Positions 34,950 to 43,479 of a DNA stretch of 64,000 bases are shown here, piece by piece. How positions within the stretch are numbered: position 1 is the stretch's first letter; each line of letters begins with the position of its first letter. This stretch comes from an uncultured Collinsella sp. (GTDB lineage Bacteria > Actinomycetota > Coriobacteriia > Coriobacteriales > Coriobacteriaceae): positions 124,001 to 188,000 of the forward strand of contig UQIW01000001.1 in the NCBI GenBank assembly GCA_900541235.1, given 5' to 3'. The translations under genes and the position numbers were made by a program. The notes beneath the pieces were generated by a model, which worked only from the letters and a program-made list of their open reading frames with translations, did not search any database and was not told the DNA's origin.

Positions 34950-35059
34950 GGCCCCTTGGCCTTTAGTTTGATACAAGTTCCGCACGAGCCGGAAAGCACT
35001 TAATGTGCTTTCCGTGCGAGCAGGACTGTTCGCAGTAGCAAACTAAAGGCCAAGGGGCC
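34950..35059. repeat. Nested inverted repeat, element B
   Basis: Perfect 21-bp outer arms (34950-34970 and 35039-35059, beginning GGCCCCTTGGCC) enclose CGCACG/CGTGCG and a GGAAAGCAC-ttaat-GTGCTTTCC hairpin. Reverse-complemented, its centre matches element A from TTTGCT through AGTCCT, GCTCGCACG, AGCACATTAAGTGCT to GGCTCGTGCGGAACT. It lies 33 bp past the stop of the glycosyltransferase gene. Confidence 0.8.
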
Positions 35060-35091
35060 CAGTCAACCTATCAACAGCGATTACTCAGCAG

Positions 35092-36123
35092 CTAGTTGAA
35101 TTTGAAGATCTTTGAGGCAAGACGGTATAGGCCGAGTGTGGTTTTGTCTCCGGCCCGTCCGCGCAGATTGGTGAAGAACCCGACCACGCCGTAGCGGGCA
35201 CGACGATACATGCGCTCGTCGTAGGCCTTCAAATCATTCCACAGCATCTTTAGGCGCTCGTCGGCGCAATCTTCCTCGGAAAGCTTGGTGAGCACCGAGC
35301 AGATCGCCATCATCATGGTGAAATAGCCCATCATGTACGAGCGCAGACGCGACGACTCAACATCGCTGTACAGGTGGTACGACTCCATCATGATGCGCGT
35401 CACACGGAACTGCTGGTCCAGACGCTTGACCATCGTGGCCTCGTTGACACTCTGGCCCTCGCGACCGATAAAGTAGCGATAGAGGTCGATGTCGGCGTAG
35501 TACATGGTCTTGCAACGCGGCAGCGGCACGTAGGCGTAGATGTTGTCCACATAGAACGTGTGCGGCGGCATGGGAAGGTTGGACTCGCGCAGCACATCCG
35601 TGCGATAGCACAGGCTGTGCATGAGTAGGTTCTGGTCCAGGCGGAAATGACCGATCTGATCCCAGGAAAAGATCTTTTTGCGCGGCAGGGCAAATTTGTA
35701 GCCAATAGCGGTATGCGTGCCCTCGTAAACCTTCTCGTACACGTAGTTCGAGATAAACAGGTCAACGCGCTGGTCACGCTCTTCAAAGCCACGCAGAATC
35801 GACAGCATAGTCGAAAGAGCCGCAGCATCGAGCCAGTCATCCGAGTCGACGACCTTGTAGTAGGTGCCCTGTGCCTCGCGCAGACCCGAAAGGACGGCAA
35901 TACCGTGGCCGCCGTTCTCCTGGTGCACCGCGCGAATGATACCGGGATAACGTGCCTCCCACTCGTCGGCCTTATCGGCCGTCTCGTCCTTGGAGCCGTC
36001 GTCCACTACGATAATCTCGATATCGGTGGCGTAATTGCTCCCCTCCAAGATGGAGGTGATGCAATGGTCCATGTCCTTGGCGGCGTTATACGAGGGAATA
36101 CCGAATGTTATGACTTTATGCAT
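35092..36123 (-). CDS. Family 2 glycosyltransferase
   Basis: This 343-residue GT-A enzyme has the GT2 start ITFGIPSYNAAKDMDHCITSIL, the nucleotide-binding IIVVDDGSKDETADKADEW, GGHGIAVLSGLREAQGTYYKVVDSDDWLD (DxD-type metal motif SDDWLD) and an all-helical C-terminal half. There is no membrane segment, so it is cytosolic or peripheral. It overlaps the 3' end of glf by 8 nt (start ATG 36123), so it probably uses or adds to a galactofuranose-containing cell-surface glycan; the acceptor is unknown. Confidence 0.9.
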   Translation of the reverse strand: MHKVITFGIPSYNAAKDMDHCITSILEGSNYATDIEIIVVDDGSKDETADKADEWEARYPGIIRAVHQENGGHGIAVLSGLREAQGTYYKVVDSDDWLDAAALSTMLSILRGFEERDQRVDLFISNYVYEKVYEGTHTAIGYKFALPRKKIFSWDQIGHFRLDQNLLMHSLCYRTDVLRESNLPMPPHTFYVDNIYAYVPLPRCKTMYYADIDLYRYFIGREGQSVNEATMVKRLDQQFRVTRIMMESYHLYSDVESSRLRSYMMGYFTMMMAICSVLTKLSEEDCADERLKMLWNDLKAYDERMYRRARYGVVGFFTNLRGRAGDKTTLGLYRLASKIFKFN

Positions 36124-37318
36124 GGCAGGCGATAATCTCATCCGAAAGATCGAGGGCGGAATTGGTCACAGCGTCCATATCGTAGTAACGATACTCGGCC
36201 AGACGACCCACCGGGTGGAAGTTCGTCAGGTTCTGGACGCGCTCAAGATAGCGCTCATAGAGCTCACGGTTCTCGGGCTCAAGAATGGCGTAGTACGGCG
36301 TCTCGCCCGAGCCGGGCGTATAGGCCTTGGAATACTCCTTCATGATGGTGGTCTTGCCGGGCAGGATCTGACCGGTCATGTTCTTGAACTCGGTAATGCG
36401 CGTGTAGTCCTCGCTCGTGGTGTAGTTGACGGTGCCCACGGGCTGGAACTGGTCCATATCGAGCGTCTCGAACTTCATGTCGAGCGTGCGGTACGGTAGC
36501 GCGCCCAGATCGAGATTGAACAGCTCATCGAGCGGACCGGTGTAGACGATCTCGCCACCATAGACCTTGCCGTCGATCTTGACGGTAGTCTCGTCGATTT
36601 CAAAGAGGTCACGGGCGTCCACGTCGCAGAACACGTCGATCAGGTCGTGGTCGAGCATGTGCTCAAAGAGCGCCGTGTAGCCCTCCTGCGGCATGCCCTG
36701 GAAGGGAGCTTGCGGGAAGTAGCGGTCATCATCGCCCACAAAGACGGGAACGCGGCCGGTGATCGAGGGATCGATCTGATCGGGCGTCTGGCCCCACTGC
36801 TTCATGGTGTAATGCAAAAAGACGTTCTCGTAGACGTAATCGGCGACCTCGGCAAGATCCGGGTCGTTCTTCTTACGCAGCTCCATAATGGGCACCTTGA
36901 CATCCTTGCCAAAGGTCTCCACGAGCTTCTGATACAGCTCCTCGCCGCGCTCGTCACCAAAGGCGAGCTTGAGACTCGCATGGTTGAAGGGCACGGGCAT
37001 AAGGGTACCGTTGATGTTGGCGAGCACCTTGTGCTGATAATCCGTCCACTTGGTAAAGCGCGACAGGAAATTGTGCACGCGCTCGTTAAAAGTGTGATAG
37101 ATATGCGGACCGTACTCGTGGATCAGGATTCCGGCCTCGTCAGTGCAGTCATAGGCATTGCCCGCAATGTGGCTACGGCGCTCCAAAACGGCAACACGAT
37201 AGCCGATGGTCTCGGCAAGACGGCGGGCGCAAACGGCACCGGCATATCCAGCACCGACGACAATCATGTCGTACGCGCCGGCGTTAAAGCCTTCAGGCAG
37301 GCCTGAGGTAATCTGCAT
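36116..37318 (-). CDS. glf: UDP-galactopyranose mutase
   Basis: Glf is a flavoenzyme that converts UDP-galactopyranose to UDP-galactofuranose for cell-surface glycans. The 400-residue protein has the FAD-binding DMIVVGAGYAGAVCARRLAE, VLERRSHIAGNAYDC, EYGPHIYHTFNERVHNFLSRFTKW, and the substrate-lid region NVFLHYTMKQWGQTPDQIDPSITGRVPVFVGDDDRYFPQAPFQGMPQEGYTALFEHML. The first 14 residues are extra relative to most homologues. It forms a two-gene unit with the GT2 gene. Confidence 0.96.
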   Translation of the reverse strand: MQITSGLPEGFNAGAYDMIVVGAGYAGAVCARRLAETIGYRVAVLERRSHIAGNAYDCTDEAGILIHEYGPHIYHTFNERVHNFLSRFTKWTDYQHKVLANINGTLMPVPFNHASLKLAFGDERGEELYQKLVETFGKDVKVPIMELRKKNDPDLAEVADYVYENVFLHYTMKQWGQTPDQIDPSITGRVPVFVGDDDRYFPQAPFQGMPQEGYTALFEHMLDHDLIDVFCDVDARDLFEIDETTVKIDGKVYGGEIVYTGPLDELFNLDLGALPYRTLDMKFETLDMDQFQPVGTVNYTTSEDYTRITEFKNMTGQILPGKTTIMKEYSKAYTPGSGETPYYAILEPENRELYERYLERVQNLTNFHPVGRLAEYRYYDMDAVTNSALDLSDEIIACHA

Positions 37319-37549
37319 CGATACTCCTTGTCAAAAGCCACGGGCTCGTTAGCTGGGCTTTTCTCGAACATTCTTCGAGACATATTTATCAGAGTGATTA
37401 TAGCGCTAATGCGTCCTATAATGAGCTTGCCACACAAGGAAAGCTCAAGCACCGCGGCGTACATAATTGAAAGGTAAACCCGCTAGCAGCGGGTTTATTC
37501 GTGAACAGCCGGGTGCCTGGAGCTTAGCGAAACGCTTGTAAGGAGTAAC
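37319..37549 (+). promoter_or_regulatory. glf/pta divergent region with pta leader hairpin
   Basis: A TATAAT box at 37417-37422 is the best -10 for pta and would give a leader of about 120 nt. Inside this leader is a perfect 10-bp hairpin TAAACCCGCT-agc-AGCGGGTTTA (37475-37497), followed by TTCGTG rather than a run of T, and a small AGCG-AAA-CGCT hairpin just before the AAGGAG ribosome binding site. The glf promoter must also lie here. An attenuator or mRNA-stabilising role is possible. Confidence 0.5.
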
Positions 37550-38530
37550 ATGAGCGATTTCCTAAACCGTATGAAGTCTGCCGCCAAGGCCGACCTTAAG
37601 ACGATCGTCCTGCCCGAGGGCGAGGATCCGCGCACTATCGTCGCGGCCACCAAAATCATCGAGGAGGGCCTGGCAAAGATCGTCATCCTGGGCAACCCCG
37701 ACGAGATCAACGTTCCCGGCGCTACCGTCATCGACCCGCGCAATGCCGAGAAGCACAAGGAGTACGCGCAGAAGTTTGCCGAGCTCCGCGCCAAGAAGGG
37801 CGTTACCATCGAGCAGGCTCGCGCCCAGGTGATGGACGCCACCTACTTTGGCACCATGATGGTCAAGATGGGCGATGCCGACGGCCTGGTCTCCGGCGCC
37901 TGCCACTCCACCGCCGACACCCTGCGCCCCGCGCTTCAGATCCTCAAGACCGCCCCGGGCACCAAGCTGGTCTCGGCCTTCTTCGTGATGTGCACCGACA
38001 CCCCGCAGTTCGGCACTGACGGCACGCTGATCTTCGCCGACTGCGGCCTCAACATCAACCCGTCCTCCGACGAGCTCTCCGAGATCGCCATCGCCTCCGC
38101 TCACTCCTGGTCCACCTTCATGGGCAACGTTGAGCCGCACGTGGCCATGCTCTCCTACTCCACCATGGGCTCCGCTGGCGGCGAGGTCGCCAAGAAGGTC
38201 CAGGAGGCTGTGAAGTTCTGCAAGGAGAAGGCTCCCGAGCTCGCCATCGACGGCGACCTGCAGCTCGATGCCGCTATTGTCCCCACCGTCGCCCAGCTCA
38301 AGGCTCCCGGCTCCTCCGTTGCCGGCAAGGCCAACGTACTCGTGTTCCCCGACCTCGAGGCCGGCAACATCGGCTACAAGCTGGTCCAGCGCTTCGCCGG
38401 TGCTGACGCCTACGGCCCCATCCTGCAGGGCATCGCCAAGCCGGTTAACGACCTTTCGCGCGGCTGCTCTGCCGACGACATCGTGGGTGTCGTGGCCATC
38501 ACCGCCGTCCAGGCTCAGATGGCTGAGTAG
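37550..38530 (+). CDS. pta: Phosphate acetyltransferase
   Basis: Pta converts acetyl-CoA and phosphate to acetyl phosphate, feeding acetate kinase for ATP. The 326-residue short form has IVLPEGEDPRTIVAATKIIEEGLAKIVILG, the MMVKMGDADGLVSGACHSTADTLRPALQI core, FADCGLNINPSSDELSEIAI, MLSYSTMGSAGG and VLVFPDLEAGNIGYKLVQR. ATG 37550 has AAGGAG 6 nt upstream. It faces ackA across a shared bidirectional terminator. Confidence 0.97.
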   Translation: MSDFLNRMKSAAKADLKTIVLPEGEDPRTIVAATKIIEEGLAKIVILGNPDEINVPGATVIDPRNAEKHKEYAQKFAELRAKKGVTIEQARAQVMDATYFGTMMVKMGDADGLVSGACHSTADTLRPALQILKTAPGTKLVSAFFVMCTDTPQFGTDGTLIFADCGLNINPSSDELSEIAIASAHSWSTFMGNVEPHVAMLSYSTMGSAGGEVAKKVQEAVKFCKEKAPELAIDGDLQLDAAIVPTVAQLKAPGSSVAGKANVLVFPDLEAGNIGYKLVQRFAGADAYGPILQGIAKPVNDLSRGCSADDIVGVVAITAVQAQMAE

Positions 38531-38570
38531 CGGACATATCCCCTCGGGACAGGAATTTCCACCTGCTAGC

Positions 38571-38608
38571 AAAAAGGCCTCCGGAGCTGTTGCTCTGGAG
38601 GCCTTTTT
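38571..38608. terminator. Bidirectional terminator between pta and ackA
   Basis: AAAAAGGCCTCCGGAGC pairs with GCTCTGGAGGCCTTTTT (one G-U pair) around a 4-nt loop, with T-runs on both strands, serving pta on the plus strand and ackA on the minus strand. Confidence 0.93.
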
Positions 38609-38626
38609 CAATTACAGACGAATGCG

Positions 38627-39805
38627 TTAGTTGTTCTTGGTCAGGCGCTCGACGTCGTGGGCGATCATGTATTCCTCGTCGGTGGGGATGACCATGACCG
38701 TGACGGCGGAACCGGCGGCACTGATGACCTGCGGGCCGTTGCCCACGGCCTCACGGTTCTTGTTATTGTCGATGCGCACGCCCAGCCACTCAAAGCAGTC
38801 GCAGAAGGCCTTGCGGATCGACCAGTCGTTCTCGCCGATGCCGGCGGTAAAGGTAATGGTATCCACGCCCGCCATAGAAGCGATCATGGAGCCGGCCTGC
38901 TGCATAGCCTTGTAGGCAAACATATCGAAAGCGAGCAGGCAGCGCTCATCACCCTCGGAAGCGCGCGTGCGGATGTCGCGGGCGTCGTTGGAGATGCCCG
39001 AGATGGCGAGCAGACCAGACTGCTTGTTCATCATGTCGTCGACTTCCTGGTAGCTGTAACCGCCCTCGCGCTGGAGGTAGCACACGGTGGCCGGGTCAAT
39101 GGAGCCACAACGGGTGCCCATCATCAGGCCGTCGAGCGGCGTGAGGCCCATCGTGGTATCGCGGCACACACCGTCCTCGATGGCGGCAAGCGAAGCACCG
39201 TTGCCCAGATGGCACGAAAGCAGACGGTGGCAACACGAGCCCAGGATTTCCTTGGCCATCATCCACTCGTAGCGGTGGCTCGTACCGTGGGCGCCGTACT
39301 TGCGCACGTGGTACTTGTCGCACACGTCCTTGGGCAGGGCGTAGGTGTAGGCGACCTCGGGCATGGTCATGTGGAACGAGGTGTCGAAGACGGCGACGTT
39401 GGGCAGCTCCGGATACTTCTCACGACAATACTCAATCGCCGCGGCCTCGCCGTAGTTGTGCAGAGGAGCCAAGGGGGCTACCTCGAGAATCTTGGCCATG
39501 ACCTCGTCGTCGACAACTGCGGAATCATCGAAGTGCCAGCCGCCCTGAACGATACGATGTCCAATGCCATCAATCGTAAAGTCGGTCTTCTCGAGCTCCT
39601 CGAGCACGCGAGCGATAGCAGAGCGGTGATCGGGGAAAGGAACCTCCTCGGTCTGCTTGGCGCCACCGTTCTCGGAGTGGCCAAAGATGCCCATGTCCGA
39701 TCCGATACGCTCGCAATTGCCCTTGGCGAAAACCTCGCGGGTATCGGTATCCAAGAGCTGATATTTAAGGCTTGAGCTGCCGGCGTTGACAACAAGTACG
39801 TTCAT
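38627..39805 (-). CDS. ackA: Acetate kinase, copy 1
   Basis: Acetate kinase converts acetyl phosphate and ADP to acetate and ATP. The 392-residue protein has the ASKHA signatures MNVLVVNAGSSSLKYQLL, GIGHRIVQGGWHF, NVAVFDTSFHMTMPEVAYTYALP, YGAHGTSHRYEWM, CHLGNGASLAAIEDGVCRDTTMGLTPLDGLMMGTRCGSIDP and TFTAGIGENDWSIRKAFC. It is followed upstream by a second acetate kinase of exactly the same length on the same strand. ATG 39805 has AAGGAGTCTC. Confidence 0.97.
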   Translation of the reverse strand: MNVLVVNAGSSSLKYQLLDTDTREVFAKGNCERIGSDMGIFGHSENGGAKQTEEVPFPDHRSAIARVLEELEKTDFTIDGIGHRIVQGGWHFDDSAVVDDEVMAKILEVAPLAPLHNYGEAAAIEYCREKYPELPNVAVFDTSFHMTMPEVAYTYALPKDVCDKYHVRKYGAHGTSHRYEWMMAKEILGSCCHRLLSCHLGNGASLAAIEDGVCRDTTMGLTPLDGLMMGTRCGSIDPATVCYLQREGGYSYQEVDDMMNKQSGLLAISGISNDARDIRTRASEGDERCLLAFDMFAYKAMQQAGSMIASMAGVDTITFTAGIGENDWSIRKAFCDCFEWLGVRIDNNKNREAVGNGPQVISAAGSAVTVMVIPTDEEYMIAHDVERLTKNN

Positions 39806-39920
39806 GAGACTCCTTTGAAGTGCAATACGGTCGACGCAGACCCCTTAAGGCGGCCGCATTTTAATAAGAAGTTATCATATCCTGATAAATAGCTATCATC
39901 ATATCGCCCAACGAGCGCGA

Positions 39921-39963
39921 AAGAGGGGCTGAACGGCGCTTGGTCGTCCAGCCCCTCCCCTCT
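39921..39963 (-). terminator. Terminator after ackA copy 2
   Basis: GAGGGGCTG/CAGCCCCTC (39923-39931 and 39949-39957) with a 17-nt loop lies just past the stop of the second acetate kinase gene. The tail on the minus strand is TTTCGCGC, so it is only a moderate terminator. Confidence 0.6.
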
Positions 39964-39968
39964 TGCAA

Positions 39969-41147
39969 TTACTTGCCGTTGACGATGCGCTCGACGTCAG
40001 AAGCGATCATGAACTCCTCGTCCGTGGGGATGACGAAGATCTTGACCTTGGAATCCTTGGCAGACAGGCACCAAGCGCCGTCGCCACGCAGGGCGTTACG
40101 GGCATGGTCCATCTTGACGCCCATAAAGGCCAGACGGTCGGCAACGCCGGCGCGGACAGCCGGAGCGTGCTCACCGATGCCGGCGGTAAAGACCAGGGTG
40201 TCCATGCCGCACATGGAAGTGGCCATCTCGGCGGCCTTGGCGGCAATCTTGTAGACGAACATATCGAAGGCGAGCTGGGCCTCGGGGTCGCCGGCAGCGG
40301 CGAGCTCCTCAACGTTGCGGCAGTCGTTGGTCTTGCCGCCGGTCACAGCCAAAAGGCCGGACTTCTTGTTCATCATCTCGTCGACCTCGTCGAAGGTGAA
40401 CCCGCCTTCGCGCTGCAGGTAGCACACGGTAGCAGGGTCGATGGAGCCGCAGCGGGTGCCCATCATGACACCGTCGAGCGGCGTCAAGCCCATGGTGGTG
40501 TCCATGCACTTGCCGTCCTCGATGGCGCACAGGGAAGCACCGGAACCGATGTGGCACACGACGACCTTGCGAGCCTCGCCGTTGGTCATCTCGGCAACCT
40601 TCTTGGAGATGTAGCGGTAGCTGGTGCCGTGGGCGCCGTACTTACGGATGTGCAGCTTGTCGCAGACGTCCTTGGGCAGGGCGTAGGTCTTGGCGACCTC
40701 GGGCATATTGAAGTGGAAAGCAGTGTCGTAGACCGTGACGTTGGGCAGGTCGGGATACTGCTCCAGGCAGTACTCGATAACGTTGGCCTCGGGGTTATTG
40801 TGCAGCGGGGCGAGCGGAGCGACCTCGCGAATCTTGGCGAGAACGTCCTCGTCGACGAGGGAGGAATCGCCAAAGTACCAACCGCCCTGAACGATGCGGT
40901 GGCCGATGCCCTCGATCTTGACGCCGTTGGCCTCGAGGTCCTTCAGGACGACCTCGATGGCGACCTTGTGGTCGGGGAACTCGATGTTCTCGGTCACCTT
41001 CTTGGAACCGTTGGCAGCGTGGGTGAAGGTACCGCCGGTAAAGCAGACGCGCTCGCAGGAGCCCTTTGCGGACACCTTGTGGGACTTGGTATCGATGACC
41101 TGATACTTAAGCGTCGAAGATCCTGCGTTGACGACCAGAACGTTCAT
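39969..41147 (-). CDS. ackA: Acetate kinase, copy 2
   Basis: This second 392-residue acetate kinase has all catalytic signatures: NAGSSTLKYQVI, GIGHRIVQGGWYF, NVTVYDTAFHFNMPEVAKTYALP, YGAHGTSYRYISKKV, CHIGSGASLCAIEDGKCMDTTMGLTPLDGVMMGTRCGSIDP, VFTAGIGEHAPAVRAGVAD. By eye it is well over half identical to copy 1, with divergence concentrated in residues 25-60 and near the C-terminus. Note the changes from NGAS to SGAS and TSHRY to TSYRY between copies. A different substrate preference (for example propionate) or expression pattern is possible but not shown. Confidence 0.96.
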   Translation of the reverse strand: MNVLVVNAGSSTLKYQVIDTKSHKVSAKGSCERVCFTGGTFTHAANGSKKVTENIEFPDHKVAIEVVLKDLEANGVKIEGIGHRIVQGGWYFGDSSLVDEDVLAKIREVAPLAPLHNNPEANVIEYCLEQYPDLPNVTVYDTAFHFNMPEVAKTYALPKDVCDKLHIRKYGAHGTSYRYISKKVAEMTNGEARKVVVCHIGSGASLCAIEDGKCMDTTMGLTPLDGVMMGTRCGSIDPATVCYLQREGGFTFDEVDEMMNKKSGLLAVTGGKTNDCRNVEELAAAGDPEAQLAFDMFVYKIAAKAAEMATSMCGMDTLVFTAGIGEHAPAVRAGVADRLAFMGVKMDHARNALRGDGAWCLSAKDSKVKIFVIPTDEEFMIASDVERIVNGK

Positions 41148-41200
41148 GTGTCTCCCTACTAACAGGCGGTGTGGCGCCGCCAGGTTACATACGCTTCAAT

Positions 41201-41234
41201 AATAAACCCAAACGCCCTCGCGCTCGGGTTTATT
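41201..41234 (-). terminator. Terminator of the MFS transporter gene
   Basis: AATAAACCC/GGGTTTATT form a 9-bp stem with a GC-containing loop, 34 bp past the MFS stop codon at 41268. The tail on the minus strand is ATTGAAG. Confidence 0.7.
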
Positions 41235-41267
41235 GCGTTGATATATAAGTTATCGGTGCCCAAATAC

Positions 41268-42428
41268 TCATGGCCTTTGACTTGTAAGACGAAAGAGCGC
41301 GGGGATATACACCAAAGAAGATATCCCGAGCGCTACAAGCAATATGACTCGAATGCCCGCGATGCTGCTCAACGCAGCATTGAACAGATAGAAAAGGATA
41401 GCGCCCACCGCCACCATCTGGCTTTGGACCGAAATTAGTGAACAGCGCATCGAAGAATCGACAGCATTTTGAAAAATTGAGTATTTAATTGGCGCAAATA
41501 ACGAGTAAGCGACCGTCTGCAGTACATAGAACACGGGCAGCAAATAGACCGGAGTAAAGGGAATCAAAAACAGAGCAGTCAGGGAAAGGCGCACGATGCC
41601 GCAAATACGCGCAAAACGGCCCTTGTCGACATGAGCAATCACACTGGGCACAATAAGCCCCATGGAGGCCGAGGCAAGGAGCTGGACCGCAATGATCACA
41701 CCCGAAGCGACGGCATTCATTCCGCGACCCGCAAGCAACAGTGAGAAAAAGTCTTCCAGGGCGACAAAAGCAAATGCCTGAGAGCAGTCCATGATGAACG
41801 CTGAACGAAGAATGCCGTTACGCGCAATAGCGGCACCGATCATCTTCGGGCTAATTCCACGCTTAGGTGTCGCTGCAGTGTCCCCTCTTCGCATCTCAGG
41901 AATGCAGACAACGACAACCAACGTCAACACCATTGCGATGATATCTGCCGAAAGACCAATGAGATATGCACCGACAGACGAAATGAAACCGCCCACGCAA
42001 GCGGAGATGGCATAAGAGGCATAGAAAACAAATCGCTCAACGACATTAAGTCTTACGAGCTGGTCCTGAGAGACGCTGTCAATGTAGATCGCTTCTATGG
42101 ATCCGCTCACACATGCAACTGCAAATCCTTTGAGAGCAAACGCGCCGATTAAAAGCAAAGGAGAACGGGTGAAAAGTAGGGCGGCGTAGTATCCAAGCAT
42201 TCCCACGACGCCAACGAGACCGCTTGTCTTTCGTCCAAACCTGTCAGCAATATAACCAGTAGGAACCTCAAGAATGAACTTACTCACTTGGTATGCAATC
42301 ATCATGCTAGAAATCGCTACCATCGAGAATCCGACGAATTCAAGGTAAACCGTCAGAAAATACAAAATGGTGCTGAAGTTCGACAGAAAAACGAACGTCA
42401 TATAAAGCAAAACCGTACGGTTTTTCAT
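41268..42428 (-). CDS. MFS transporter
   Basis: This 386-residue protein has 12 predicted membrane segments and the MFS A-type motif between helices 2 and 3 (GYIADRFGRKTSGLVG). The substrate cannot be told. ATG 42428 (MKNRTVLLYMTF) has GGAGGGCGG upstream, which excludes the start eight codons earlier. Its DNA and that of the neighbouring lysR gene are clearly richer in A+T than the rest of the window, hinting at recent acquisition. The LysR gene 119 bp upstream on the same strand is its likely regulator. Confidence 0.88.
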   Translation of the reverse strand: MKNRTVLLYMTFVFLSNFSTILYFLTVYLEFVGFSMVAISSMMIAYQVSKFILEVPTGYIADRFGRKTSGLVGVVGMLGYYAALLFTRSPLLLIGAFALKGFAVACVSGSIEAIYIDSVSQDQLVRLNVVERFVFYASYAISACVGGFISSVGAYLIGLSADIIAMVLTLVVVVCIPEMRRGDTAATPKRGISPKMIGAAIARNGILRSAFIMDCSQAFAFVALEDFFSLLLAGRGMNAVASGVIIAVQLLASASMGLIVPSVIAHVDKGRFARICGIVRLSLTALFLIPFTPVYLLPVFYVLQTVAYSLFAPIKYSIFQNAVDSSMRCSLISVQSQMVAVGAILFYLFNAALSSIAGIRVILLVALGISSLVYIPALFRLTSQRP

Positions 42429-42547
42429 GCTCCGCCCTCCAAGAGCCAGCAATCTAAATCAGAATCTTGGAAAAGCATGAGGGCAAAGCTGTCAGCTATG
42501 TGTTACAAGGCGTCAATAATCACTTGACGTCTCGAAGCCAATTAATT

Positions 42548-43438
42548 TCACGAAGCAAGATGACGCAATAGGTGCAGAAAAACCGTCTGGTGTCGATCGG
42601 TCCAGGCATTTTGTCGATAGCAAAAATAGATGGGCAAGGCCACGTCATGCGAGGCTTCAATGGAGCACTCACTCACTTCTGATCCATCCGATGCGAGAGA
42701 GGACCCAGACAAACTCAATATCAATCCCCCGGCTTGAAGAAACTCAGCCTGAGCCCTGCTTCCGTATTCAACATCACGGAAGCGAAAATTGACGAGCTGG
42801 GCTTCAGGGCATTGGTTAATCGCATTGAGACAGGGTGACAAATTAATGGGAACAGCGAGCCTGCCGCTCAGTAGCTCGCGAATGGTCATGGCGCCCACAG
42901 ATTGATGACCCGCTGGACACGAAAGAACCTTGAGCTCCTTTTCACCCAAGTATTTCGAAGAAAGGACGCTGTCCCTTGGTTCCTCAAATGAGATGGCCGC
43001 GTCCGAAATTCCAAGCATAAGCGACTCAAAGCATGTGGCCGTTGGCTGATGCCAAACATCAAGGTGAATCTGGGGGTGCGAGCTTTCAAACGAGTCGTAC
43101 CAGTTTTCGGAAAAAAGACGCCCCCGCCCGTGAAGACAGGGGGCGTAAAGACGGAAGTGGCCGTCGGGCGAAACGCCGCCGTTCCCCGATTGAGCGTACT
43201 TTTTGAGATCGTCGACTTGTGCCAGGATCACGCGTGCACGACACGCAAATTCTCTGCCCGCCGGAGACAAAACAGCCTCCCCCGCCGATCGGTCGAGCAA
43301 AACAATCTGATACTCAGATTCCAACTTTTTGATTGCCGACGAAACGGCCTGTGGGCTCACGTGAACGGCGCGAGCCGCTTTGCGCACGCCGCCGTAGTTC
43401 GCTACCGCTTGAAGGTATTCGAGTTGAGAAAGCTGCAT
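42548..43438 (-). CDS. LysR family transcriptional regulator
   Basis: This 296-residue protein has the LysR winged HTH at the N-terminus (LSQLEYLQAVANYGGVRKAARAVHVSPQAVSSAIKKLESEYQIVLLDRS), linker, and a periplasmic-binding-like effector domain. The effector domain is short and atypical, with a serine-rich segment (LILSLSGSSLASDGSEVSECS). ATG 43438 has GGAG 6 nt upstream. It precedes the MFS gene in the same direction, so it may control that transporter; this is inference from position. Base composition is more AT-rich than the flanks. Confidence 0.88.
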   Translation of the reverse strand: MQLSQLEYLQAVANYGGVRKAARAVHVSPQAVSSAIKKLESEYQIVLLDRSAGEAVLSPAGREFACRARVILAQVDDLKKYAQSGNGGVSPDGHFRLYAPCLHGRGRLFSENWYDSFESSHPQIHLDVWHQPTATCFESLMLGISDAAISFEEPRDSVLSSKYLGEKELKVLSCPAGHQSVGAMTIRELLSGRLAVPINLSPCLNAINQCPEAQLVNFRFRDVEYGSRAQAEFLQAGGLILSLSGSSLASDGSEVSECSIEASHDVALPIYFCYRQNAWTDRHQTVFLHLLRHLAS

Positions 43439-43479
43439 AGGTTACTCCAAAGGCAGCCAAGGCGACGGGCTGTGCGTCC

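Noticed and set aside
34732..35059. A CRISPR array or tRNA cluster in the structured gap
   Set aside because: There are only two units, in opposite orientation, with palindromes rather than short direct repeats and spacers; no cas gene and no tRNA arms or T-loop sequence were found.
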